DNA of 64,000 nt from DASYLJ01 sp036009625 (GTDB taxonomy: Bacteria > Desulfobacterota > Binatia > DP-6). Shown in pieces: positions 35,044 through 43,202 of the stretch. A model generated the notes under the pieces. The model saw only the letters and a program-made list of their open reading frames with translations. It had not been told where the DNA came from and made no database searches. Every line of letters begins with the position of its first letter. Positions within the stretch are counted from its first letter, which is position 1. Position numbers and translations under genes: made by a program. Location of the stretch: positions 19,780-83,779 of the forward strand of contig DASYLJ010000090.1 in assembly GCA_036009625.1 (NCBI GenBank), written 5' to 3'.

Positions 35044-36284
35044 GAGGCACGCTCCGCGACCGCGCCGGCAGCGAGGCGGTGCCGGTAGCTGACGACACGC
35101 TGGCGGCGGCGGGTGTCGTAGCCCTTCCACTTCGCGGCGGGGACCTCGTCGGATTCGACGCGAGCGAAGCCCATGCGCTCGAAGAACTGCTGCGCGCGCT
35201 CGTCGAGCGTGACGGCGAAGACATAGTCGAGCCCGATCGACTCGGCCTCGGCGAGGATGCGCTCGACCAGGCGCTCGCCGATGCCTTCTCCCTTGAATCT
35301 GGTGATGGTGTAGAGGCCGACGATCTCGCCCGCCCGGTCCCCCGCATAAGGCGCCGTGAGCAGGCCCGCCACGCCGGCCAGATGCCGGCCGCAGACGGTG
35401 ACGCCGTAGCCCGCCGCCAGCACGCTCGTGACCTCGTCGGGGGTGCGCATCTTGAGGAGGCCAGCGCGCTCGCCGCGCTCGAGCAGACGCTCCGCCTGCG
35501 CGAAGTCGTCGATGCCGAGCGGCCCGACGCGCGTGTAGTCACCCTCGGTGAAGAGCGTGCCCGAGCCGACGTAGGTGAAGAGCTCCTCGGCGATGCCGTC
35601 GGGCGAGCACACGTTCACCTGCTCGACGCCGCTGTCGAGCGCCTCGCGCACGGCGACGAGCAGACCGCGCCGATCGCCGATCCCCGTCCACTCGGCCTGT
35701 CCCTCGCGCAGCACGGTCTCGAGCACGTTCTCGTCGACGAACGACAGGCGCCCACCCGGCGCCTCGAGACCACCGCGCGGGTCGACGAGCACGACCTTCG
35801 GGATGCGCAGCGAGGCCGCCAGCTCCATCGGGTGGCGCGGGAACGCCGCCGGTCCACTGATGCCGAGAATGCACAGGCGTCCCTGCCGCAGCCGCCCCCA
35901 CAGCGCGCCGCGCAGCTGGTGATCGCCGCCCGGCATGGCGAGGTCGGACACCTTCACACGCACGATCGGCGACGTCGGACGCCGCGCCTTCTTCTTCTTT
36001 CGGTGCCGCACCACCTTGCCACGGGACTTGGCCGGGGGCCGGCCGAGCGCTGCGAGGAGGCGACGTTCCGACCCCGGGACCACCGACGGCCACCACAGCA
36101 GGACGCGGGTGTCGTTGCGCGCCAGCGTGGCCACGGTGGCACCGAGGGAGCGCAGCGACGAGCGCGCCGTCACGGCCGCGGGGGACACGGCGATCAGCAC
36201 GCTCCGACCGCGAAACTCCTCGAGGTAGAATTCCTTCTCCCCGAATGGCTCGCTGCCCGTAGGCCTGCGCGGCGGCTTCGGCAT
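35040..36284 (-). CDS. N-acetylglutamate synthase-like (kinase-fold + GNAT) protein
   Basis: 414-residue two-part protein. The first ~260 residues contain kinase-fold-like segments as in ArgA/ArgB (VLIAVSPAAVT, VVLVDPRGGLE, EQVNVCSPDGIAEELFTYVG, GTLFTEGDYTRVG). The last ~150 are a GNAT domain with acetyl-CoA motif FKGEGIGERLVERILAEAE and QQFFERMGFARVESDEVP, as at the end of ArgA. A basic segment (HRKKKKARR) interrupts the first part. The N-terminal domain looks degenerate, so the substrate may not be glutamate. No other arginine gene is adjacent. Confidence 0.75.
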   Translation of the reverse strand: MPKPPRRPTGSEPFGEKEFYLEEFRGRSVLIAVSPAAVTARSSLRSLGATVATLARNDTRVLLWWPSVVPGSERRLLAALGRPPAKSRGKVVRHRKKKKARRPTSPIVRVKVSDLAMPGGDHQLRGALWGRLRQGRLCILGISGPAAFPRHPMELAASLRIPKVVLVDPRGGLEAPGGRLSFVDENVLETVLREGQAEWTGIGDRRGLLVAVREALDSGVEQVNVCSPDGIAEELFTYVGSGTLFTEGDYTRVGPLGIDDFAQAERLLERGERAGLLKMRTPDEVTSVLAAGYGVTVCGRHLAGVAGLLTAPYAGDRAGEIVGLYTITRFKGEGIGERLVERILAEAESIGLDYVFAVTLDERAQQFFERMGFARVESDEVPAAKWKGYDTRRRQRVVSYRHRLAAGAVAERAS

Positions 36285-36361
36285 TCCGAGCGCCCAATAG
36301 CACACGCCGTCCCACCGGCAAGCGTTTGCCGCAACCAGACCGCCGCGGTAGCACGACGACC

Positions 36362-38008
36362 GTGCAACGCATCGTCCTGCTGCTCGTGCTCGCGTTGGTC
36401 GCGCCCGCAGCGGCGCGTCCTCGTGCGGGCGCCGTCGCCACCGAATCACAGCTCGCGGCCGACGCCGGTGCCGAGGTACTGCGCGCCGGCGGCAGCGCCG
36501 CCGACGCCGCGCTGGCCGCATCGGTCGCGATCTGCGTCGTGCACGCCCAGTCGTGCGGCATCGGTGGTGGTGGCTTCGCGCTCGTCCGCCTCGCCGACGG
36601 CAGCACCACGGCCCTCGACTACCGCGAGGTCGCGCCGGCGCGCGCCACCCCCGATCGCTTCGTCACCGACGGCAAGCCCGACCAGTCGAAGCTGCGCAAG
36701 GGTGGGCTCGCCATCGGCGTGCCGGGCGAGCCCGCGGGCTGGGTGGCACTGCACGAGCGCTTCGGTCGCGTTCCGCTCGCCACCGTGCTCGGGCCCGCCA
36801 TCCGTCTCGCACGCGACGGCTTCGCGCTCGACGACGCGCCCACACTGGCCAAGCAGATCGAGCGCAGCGCCGACATGCTGCGCGCCGACCCCGCGCTGCG
36901 CGCGACGTTCCTCGGTCCCGATGGCGCCCTCCCCGGCCCCGGCTTCCGAATCGTGCAGCGTGATCTCGCCGCGACGATCGACGCGGTCGTGACGAGCGGC
37001 GCGAAGTCCTTCTACGAGGGCCCGACGGCGACGGCCATCGCAGCCGCCGTACACGCGAACGGTGGCGTGCTCGACGCTGGCGACCTCGCCCGCTATCGCG
37101 TCATCTGGCGCACGCCGCTGCGTGGCAGCTATCGCGGGCGCGAGGTCGTCACCATGCCGCCGCCCGGCTCGGGCGGCATCGTGCTCGAGGCGCTCGGCAT
37201 CCTCGCCCACGACGACCCCAAAGCGCTCGGCGCCGAGACCGCGACGTGGCTGCACCTGCTCGCGGGCGCCATGGCGCACAGCTTCGCCGATCGCGCGCGC
37301 TGGTACGGCGACCCGGCCTTCACCGACGTCCCGGTGGCGCGGCTCCTCGCCCCAGAACGGCTGGCCGAGATCCGCGACCGCCTGCGTGCCACGGAACGCA
37401 TCCAGCCGCAGGCCGACGAGGCGCGCGACGGCGGCACGGCGCACATCTCGGTGGTCGACACCGAGGGCAACGCCGTCTCGCTGACGACGACCATCAACAC
37501 CAGCTTCGGCGCCGGCATCGTCGTGCCCGGCACCGGCATCATCCTCAACAACGAGATGGACGACTTCGCCGTCGCGCCCGGCATCCCGAACGTCTACGGG
37601 CTGATCGGCTCGGCGGCGAATGCGGTCGGACCGGGGAAGCGGCCGCAGTCGAGCATGTCGCCGACGATCGTGCTGCGCGATCGCAAGCCCGAGCTCGTCG
37701 TCGGTGGCTCGGGTGGTCCCTTCATCATCTCGGCGACGTTGCAGGTGGTGCTCGGCGTCACCGCATTCGACCGTTCGCTCAAACACGCGGTCGCCGCGCC
37801 GCGCATCCACGATCAGGCGGTGCCGCCGGTGCTGCTGGTCGAGCCGGAGATTCCGGAGGCCGTGCGACAAGTGCTGACGCAGCAGGGCAACACGGTGAAG
37901 GAGTTCCGCGCCATCGGCGCGTCGGCCGCCGCGGGCCTCGGGCGCGACGGGAAGCCGGCCGGCGCGGGCGATCCGCGCAAGGACGGCGGCGCGGCGATCG
38001 TCGAGTAG
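36362..38008 (+). CDS. ggt: gamma-glutamyltransferase / glutathione hydrolase
   Basis: 548-residue exported enzyme of glutathione breakdown. GTG start at 36362 gives the signal peptide VQRIVLLLVLALVAPAAA. Self-cleavage takes place before the threonine in DGGTAHISVVDTEGN (about residue 360), the nucleophile of the small subunit. Other motifs are GGNPADAA-like GGSAADAALAAS, IGGGGFALVR, GKRPQSSMSPTIV and GGSGGPFIIS. Single precursor, complete length. Confidence 0.93.
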   Translation: MQRIVLLLVLALVAPAAARPRAGAVATESQLAADAGAEVLRAGGSAADAALAASVAICVVHAQSCGIGGGGFALVRLADGSTTALDYREVAPARATPDRFVTDGKPDQSKLRKGGLAIGVPGEPAGWVALHERFGRVPLATVLGPAIRLARDGFALDDAPTLAKQIERSADMLRADPALRATFLGPDGALPGPGFRIVQRDLAATIDAVVTSGAKSFYEGPTATAIAAAVHANGGVLDAGDLARYRVIWRTPLRGSYRGREVVTMPPPGSGGIVLEALGILAHDDPKALGAETATWLHLLAGAMAHSFADRARWYGDPAFTDVPVARLLAPERLAEIRDRLRATERIQPQADEARDGGTAHISVVDTEGNAVSLTTTINTSFGAGIVVPGTGIILNNEMDDFAVAPGIPNVYGLIGSAANAVGPGKRPQSSMSPTIVLRDRKPELVVGGSGGPFIISATLQVVLGVTAFDRSLKHAVAAPRIHDQAVPPVLLVEPEIPEAVRQVLTQQGNTVKEFRAIGASAAAGLGRDGKPAGAGDPRKDGGAAIVE

Positions 38009-38054
38009 GCGTTCGGGGGGGTGCGTCGATTGGGGCGCGTGGTAGAGCCGGCAC

Positions 38055-39137
38055 ATGGCGACCACCGCGCCGATCGTCCGTACCGGACCGCCCAAAGAGC
38101 ACCTGACGCGCGACGAGTTTTCGCGCCGCTTTCGCGCCCGCTTCCAGGACCCCGCCTTCGAAGTGGCAGACGGCGACATCGCGCGCCTCGAGTCGATCGC
38201 CTGGGATGCGTATGAGGACGGCCGGAAAGCACCGCGCACACGTCGCGCCGGATCGGAGTTTGCCGACCCCACCTATGAGCTGTCGGTCGACTGGCTCGCC
38301 ACGCGCGAACGGCTCCAGGCCGCAGCGGCACGACACGACGAGGTCGCCACACCGACGCGCGTCCTGATCGTGTCCGGCTCGTCGCGGAACGACGCCACGT
38401 GTCCGGGCGAGATATCGAAGACGTCGCGTCTGGTCGAGGTCGCACGCGAGACGTTCGTCGCCGAGGCCGTCGAGGTCGACGTCCTCGACCTGAGCCTGCT
38501 CACCTCCGAATACGGACGCACGATCCATCCGTGCAAAGCCTGCGTGTCGACCGCGATGCCGCTCTGTCACTGGCCGTGCTCGTGTTACCCGAACCACGCG
38601 CTCGGCCAGACGAACGACTGGATGGCGGAGATTTACGATCGCTGGGTTCTCGCGCACGGTGTGGTGATCGTCACGCCCGTGTACTGGTACGGGGCACCGA
38701 GCGGGCTGAAGCTCATGATCGACCGTCTGGTGTGTGCAGACGGCGGCAACCCCGACCCCACGAGCACCGGTGGCAAGAATCCCGCGTTGGCGAAGTCGCT
38801 CGAGGTCGCCGGATGGCCGTATCCCAAGCACCTCGCCGGTCGCGCCTACGGGGTCGTCGTGCACGGCGACGTCGCGGGGATCGAGTCGCTGCGTCGCGGG
38901 CTGAGCGACTGGCTCGATTGGATGGGCTGCACGCCGGGCGGCGCGTCGGCGACGCTCGACCGCTACATCGGCTACTACGAGCCGTACGCGACCAGCCACG
39001 ATGCGCTCGATCGCGACGTCGACCTCCAGGAGGAGGTGCGTAACGTCGCACGGACGGTGACGCGGACGATGCGCGGCCTCCGCAGTGGCGAGCTGGTCGT
39101 CGCCGATCGCGGACTGGAGGCGCCCCGACCGAAGTGA
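38055..39137 (+). CDS. NADPH-dependent FMN reductase-like flavoprotein with Cys cluster
   Basis: 360-residue protein. An N-terminal ~95 residues of unknown fold precedes a flavodoxin-like domain. The flavin phosphate loop is VLIVSGSSRND (about residue 102) and PVYWYGAPSGLKLMIDRL is the second flavin loop. Between them sits PCKACVSTAMPLCHWPCSCY, with five cysteines in 20 residues, as in iron-sulfur flavoproteins. Likely an electron-transfer or quinone/azo-type reductase; substrate unknown. Confidence 0.82.
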   Translation: MATTAPIVRTGPPKEHLTRDEFSRRFRARFQDPAFEVADGDIARLESIAWDAYEDGRKAPRTRRAGSEFADPTYELSVDWLATRERLQAAAARHDEVATPTRVLIVSGSSRNDATCPGEISKTSRLVEVARETFVAEAVEVDVLDLSLLTSEYGRTIHPCKACVSTAMPLCHWPCSCYPNHALGQTNDWMAEIYDRWVLAHGVVIVTPVYWYGAPSGLKLMIDRLVCADGGNPDPTSTGGKNPALAKSLEVAGWPYPKHLAGRAYGVVVHGDVAGIESLRRGLSDWLDWMGCTPGGASATLDRYIGYYEPYATSHDALDRDVDLQEEVRNVARTVTRTMRGLRSGELVVADRGLEAPRPK

Positions 39138-39173
39138 TCGGCGAGCGTCCCGTGGCATCGGCCACGTCGATCA
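39135..39173. terminator. hairpin between convergent genes, possible bidirectional terminator
   Basis: Nested inverted repeats in the 40-base convergent gap: outer TGATCG/CGATCA and inner CGTGGC/GCCACG with a four-base loop. There is no T-run on either side, so termination is uncertain. Confidence 0.35.
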
Positions 39174-39177
39174 GTCG

Positions 39178-41271
39178 TCAGTCGGATGCGCCGACGAACG
39201 TCCCCGCCGCGTTCTTTCGCACGCCGCTCGCGGAGAACGTCGCCTCCCAGCACGCGCCGTCCGTCGCGCCGAGCTGGACGCGCAACGGCAGCGGGAGTGG
39301 CGGCGGCGGTGGCGGTGGCATCATGGGATTCATGGCGAAGATCCGCTCCCCCTTGCCGGTGACCCGCATCGACGACTTACCGGCCGTCCCGGCGGTGAGG
39401 ACCATACCGGTGAGGCCGTAGTAGCTGGGCTGCGCGCTCTTGAACGTCAGGCGGTTGCCGCTGCGCTTCCAGCACGGAGGCTTCGAGCAGTTCGTATCGC
39501 CCGCCGCGGCGATGCTCCCAACGAGGAGGGCCGGCTCGGGCCCCGATTCGTCGAACACGCAGAGCGCGTCGTGCCCGTCGACCGGCGATGTATTGATGGG
39601 ATCGCCGAGCTCGGCGATCGTCGTGGCCTCACCGCGAGTCCATTTCCACGTCAGCCGATCGGCGCTCGACGCCAACACATCCTTCACCTTGAGCAACGAC
39701 CGTCCGGGCTGCGTCGTCTGCTTGCATCCGGTCCTCGGTGCCGCGACGTGCGCGCCCGTTTCCGGAACGCATCGGCGGCACGGCCACGGATCGAGAGGAT
39801 ATCCCTCGCAGACGCCGGCGACGCAGTGATCGAAGGTCGTACAGAGACTGGCGTCGTCGCAGGTCGTGAAGAGGTCCGAGAAGGGCGTATGCTCGCACGT
39901 CGCGCCATTGCAGACGTCCTGCGTGCACGGATTGCCGTCGGACGCGCATGGCGTGGAGCTGAAGGCGAATCGACAGTTCGTCCTGCAGCAGGGGGTCCCG
40001 GTCTCGTCGCACTGTTCACCGGGGTCGACGGTGCCGTTGCCGCAGACCCCGACGCCGTGGAAGCGGTCGAGCGTACCCGAGCCACGGATCGCAACCGGCC
40101 CGACGGGAGACGAGGACACTGTCTCGACGAAAATGCCGGCCGTCACGATCCGCACGTCGGGCTGTATGCGGACCGCCCCGATCCCCCGCCCGTTGCCGTT
40201 GAAGGTACCAGGTGTAGGAAACGTGACGTCCCGCACGCCGGCGGTGCTGTAGCGTTGGAAGAGGGCCCGGAACGGTTGTGACACGCTGCCGACCGCGATG
40301 ATGTTTCCGTCGGGATCGAGATCGAGGTCGGCGATGGACCCCGCACCCGACGCCGCGAGCCCGCCGGAGCCGAAGGTGGCATCGAGCGTGCCATCCTCCA
40401 GCACGCGCGCGAGCAGCAGCCCTGCCGGCGTTCCGACCGATCCACCCACCAGCAATCGACCGTCCGGCTGCTGCCGGAGCGCGCTGGCGCTCACGACACC
40501 GGTGAGTGCGATCGTCGCCGATCCGCCCGTTCCGAACGTCGGGTCGGGGGTGCCATCGGTCAGGAGACGAAGCAGTCGCAGATCGTTTCCGGAGTGACCA
40601 GCGACGACGAGCGCCCCGTCCGGCTGCCGCACGATCTCCCGTACGGCGTGGCCCGCGTTCACGATGCCACCCGTGCCAAACGCCGGATCGGTGGTGCCGT
40701 TACCGAGAAAACGCGCGATGACGTTGCCGGCCACGATCACCAGCGCGCCGTCGGGTTGTAAGACCATCGAGCGCGCATCGCCGGCGATCATCGTGGTCAC
40801 GATGCCGCCCGAGCCGAACGTCGGGTCGAGGCTCCCATCGTCGTCGTAGCGGAGCAGTACGGCCGTTTGGGTTACGGTGTTGGGACCGGTGCCGCCGGAT
40901 GCGACGATCCGCCCGTCGGGCTGGCGCACGATGGCGCCGACGCTGTCCACTACGCCGATCGAGGTGCGCACGATCCCGTTCGTACCGAACGACGGATCGA
41001 AGGCACCGCTCGACGTGACCCGCACGAGGAGGACGTCCCCATCGCCGAGACCGACGAAGCCCCCGGCCAGGACCTCGCCGCCCGGCTGCAGCACGAGCGA
41101 TCCCAACGAGATTGCCTGATCCGGCGGCACGGGAACCATGAGGACCGACGCGAACGATCCGTCGGGCCCGCCCGCCCCGCGTGCGGTCACGCTCGCGAGC
41201 GCAACGATCAGCGACGACATGGCGAAGACGAACCCGCCGCGCTTTGCACTCGAAACACGTCCAAGTCGCAT
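39178..41271 (-). CDS. secreted delta-60 repeat and Cys-rich protein
   Basis: 697-residue exported protein. After a signal region (FAMSSLIVALASVTARG) come about seven delta-60 repeats, each with LxQPDGxxxxxG and DPxFGxGG (for example QPDGRIVASGG, LDPTFGSGGIV), predicted beta-propeller-like. At about residues 410-510 follows a Cys-rich region (CGNGTVDPGEQCDETG, CCRTNCRF, CTQDVCNGATCEHT) resembling Myxococcota surface modules. A final ~180 residues with poly-proline (PPPPPPP) close it. Start 41271 fits the promoter candidate better than the upstream ATG 41331. Probably a surface or extracellular protein. Confidence 0.8.
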   Translation of the reverse strand: MRLGRVSSAKRGGFVFAMSSLIVALASVTARGAGGPDGSFASVLMVPVPPDQAISLGSLVLQPGGEVLAGGFVGLGDGDVLLVRVTSSGAFDPSFGTNGIVRTSIGVVDSVGAIVRQPDGRIVASGGTGPNTVTQTAVLLRYDDDGSLDPTFGSGGIVTTMIAGDARSMVLQPDGALVIVAGNVIARFLGNGTTDPAFGTGGIVNAGHAVREIVRQPDGALVVAGHSGNDLRLLRLLTDGTPDPTFGTGGSATIALTGVVSASALRQQPDGRLLVGGSVGTPAGLLLARVLEDGTLDATFGSGGLAASGAGSIADLDLDPDGNIIAVGSVSQPFRALFQRYSTAGVRDVTFPTPGTFNGNGRGIGAVRIQPDVRIVTAGIFVETVSSSPVGPVAIRGSGTLDRFHGVGVCGNGTVDPGEQCDETGTPCCRTNCRFAFSSTPCASDGNPCTQDVCNGATCEHTPFSDLFTTCDDASLCTTFDHCVAGVCEGYPLDPWPCRRCVPETGAHVAAPRTGCKQTTQPGRSLLKVKDVLASSADRLTWKWTRGEATTIAELGDPINTSPVDGHDALCVFDESGPEPALLVGSIAAAGDTNCSKPPCWKRSGNRLTFKSAQPSYYGLTGMVLTAGTAGKSSMRVTGKGERIFAMNPMMPPPPPPPLPLPLRVQLGATDGACWEATFSASGVRKNAAGTFVGASD

Positions 41272-41317
41272 GGATCGGCCCCCCCGGGCTTTCGCCTGCA
41301 ACGTCGCAAGCTCGGCG

Positions 41318-41347
41318 ACCGTACCGTCCATCTTTCGAGACGGTCAA
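41318..41347 (-). promoter_or_regulatory. candidate promoter for the delta-60 protein
   Basis: On the minus strand TTGACC (41347-41342), 18 bases, TACGGT (41323-41318). The predicted start at about 41311 supports the ATG at 41271 and excludes 41331. The same TACGGT occurs in the thrB promoter candidate. Confidence 0.4.
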
Positions 41348-41358
41348 GTCAAAACTGC

Positions 41359-41769
41359 CTAACCAGCGTCGGCGATCGCGTCGTAGCCGCGCGCGGAAAA
41401 CTGCAGTAGGCAGAAGCCGTTCCCGAACGGATCAGCCAGATACCCGATGCGTCCCCACGCATGCGCTTCGACCTCACGTTCGCGCACCGCACCCGCCTCG
41501 ACCGCACGCGCGAGCGCCGCGTCGAGATCCTCGACGGCGACGTCGAGATGCACTGGCGTCCAATGCCGCCCATACCGGCGTCCACCAACCCCAGCCCCCG
41601 GCACGCTGCCAGCCGTCTTCTCCAGCAGATAGATGGGCGACGACCCACCAACCAGCTCGACGACGCTAGCTCCAAGCCGCCGCCCAACGGTGAGCCCGAG
41701 CGCACGCGTATAGAACGTCACGGACGCCTCGATATCCGGAACGTCGATGTTGACGAGCAACGAAACCAT
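41359..41769 (-). CDS. glyoxalase/bleomycin-resistance (VOC) family protein
   Basis: 136-residue VOC-fold protein with two beta-alpha-beta-beta-beta modules. It opens with LLVNIDVPDIEASVTFYTRA, the typical first strand and helix, and ends IGYLADPFGNGFCLLQFS, the usual DPxGNxxxL end. The metal residues are not all conserved in an obvious way. Follows purA and element copy 2 on the same strand. Confidence 0.85.
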   Translation of the reverse strand: MVSLLVNIDVPDIEASVTFYTRALGLTVGRRLGASVVELVGGSSPIYLLEKTAGSVPGAGVGGRRYGRHWTPVHLDVAVEDLDAALARAVEAGAVREREVEAHAWGRIGYLADPFGNGFCLLQFSARGYDAIADAG

Positions 41770-41798
41770 ACCCGCCGCTCTATCAGGCTCGCGCTTCG

Positions 41799-41901
41799 GG
41801 CGTACCCCCCATGCCGCGCCGGCTTCGCCGGCCGCGGCACGAAGGTGGAGCGGTCCACCGCGGCCACACTCTCGCCCCCGACCCGAGCAAGGCTCGGGTC
41901 G
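41799..41901 (-). repeat. tripartite intergenic element, copy 2
   Basis: Read on the minus strand, four bases after the purA stop: hairpin 1 CGACCCGAGC/GCTCGGGTCG (10 bp, 3-base loop), box GGGGCGAGAGTG, spacer, and hairpin 2 (41811-41839) identical to copy 1 in its arms, then GTACGCCCG. Hairpin 1 differs in sequence from copies 1 and 3 but is fully paired. Confidence 0.8.
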
Positions 41902-41905
41902 GCGC

Positions 41906-43195
41906 CTAAAACACGTCGCCGAGACGGATCGTCTGCTCGCGCCCCGCACCCACCGACACCAGCGTGATCGGCGCCTCGACCAGCGCCGAGAGCCGGTCGA
42001 TGTACTTGCGTGCGGTCGTCGGCAGCTCGTCGAGCGAGCGCGCGGTGCCGAGGTCTTCCTTCCAGCCTGCCATCTCCTCGTAGATCGGCTTGGCGCGCGT
42101 CCAGCCCTGCCGCGTCGTGGGCGGCAGGTCGCGGCGCTTGCCGTCGATCTCGTAGGCGACGCAGATGCGGAGCGGGTCGATCCCGGTGAGCACGTCGAGC
42201 TTCGTGAGCGCGATGGCGTCGAGCCCCGAGAGGGCCACCGAGTGGCGCACGACGACCGCGTCGAACCAGCCACAGCGGCGCGGACGACCGGTGGTGGCAC
42301 CGTACTCGTCCCCGTCGGCGCGTAGGCGCTCGCCGAGCGCATCGGTGAGCTCGGTCGGGAACGGTCCGCCGCCGACACGGGTGGTGTACGCCTTTGCGAT
42401 GCCGATGACGCGCCCGATCATGCGCGGCGGAATGCCGGCGCCGGCAGACGCGGCGCCGGGCACCGCGTTCGACGACGTCACGTACGGATACGTGCCGTGG
42501 TCGACGTCGAGCATCACGGCCTGTGCGCCTTCGAGCAGGACGCGCACACCGCGCGCGACGGCGGCGCGCACCTCGATGCCAGTATCGCCGACGAACGGAG
42601 CCAGCCGCGTCCGATAGCCGGCGTACTCGGCGAGGATGTCGTCGAACGACAGCGCCGACTCGCCGAGCATGGCCTGGAGGTAGCCGTTCTTCTCGCGCAG
42701 CGCGGTCTCGAGCAGCTCGCGGAAGCCGGCCTCGTCGAACAGCTCGCCGACGCGGATGCCGGTGCGCGCCATCTTGTCTTCGTATGCCGGTCCGATGCCG
42801 CGACCGGTGGTGCCGATGGCCCCCGAGCCGCGCAGGCGCTCGCGCGCGTGGTCGATGGCACGGTGCCACGGCATGATGAGGTGCGCCTGCTCGCTGATGC
42901 GCAGCCAGCGATCCTCGGCCAGGAACCCACGCGCGCGGAGCGCGTCGATCTCCGACACCAGTACCTTGGGGTCGATGACCATGCCCGCGGCCAGCACGCA
43001 CACCTTGCCCGGATGCAGTACGCCCGACGGGACCAGGTTCAGCACGGTCTTCTCGCCGTTCACGACCAGCGTGTGACCGGCGTTGTTGCCGCCGTGGAAG
43101 CGGACGATCATGTCGGCGCGAGCGGCGAGCAGGTCGACGACCTTGCCCTTGCCCTCGTCGCCCCACTGCGTGCCGATGATGGCGGTGGTGGACAT
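41906..43195 (-). CDS. purA: adenylosuccinate synthetase
   Basis: 429 residues, normal length. Makes adenylosuccinate from IMP, aspartate and GTP. Signature segments are GTQWGDEGKGKVVDLL at the N-terminus (GTP loop and catalytic Asp), HGGNNAGHTL, the TTGRGIGPAYEDK loop, GAQAVMLDVDHGTYPYVTSS and the C-terminal SVGAGREQTI. It lies seven bases after serA on the same strand and is followed by element copy 2. Confidence 0.96.
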   Translation of the reverse strand: MSTTAIIGTQWGDEGKGKVVDLLAARADMIVRFHGGNNAGHTLVVNGEKTVLNLVPSGVLHPGKVCVLAAGMVIDPKVLVSEIDALRARGFLAEDRWLRISEQAHLIMPWHRAIDHARERLRGSGAIGTTGRGIGPAYEDKMARTGIRVGELFDEAGFRELLETALREKNGYLQAMLGESALSFDDILAEYAGYRTRLAPFVGDTGIEVRAAVARGVRVLLEGAQAVMLDVDHGTYPYVTSSNAVPGAASAGAGIPPRMIGRVIGIAKAYTTRVGGGPFPTELTDALGERLRADGDEYGATTGRPRRCGWFDAVVVRHSVALSGLDAIALTKLDVLTGIDPLRICVAYEIDGKRRDLPPTTRQGWTRAKPIYEEMAGWKEDLGTARSLDELPTTARKYIDRLSALVEAPITLVSVGAGREQTIRLGDVF

Positions 43196-43202
43196 CGTCG
43201 CC

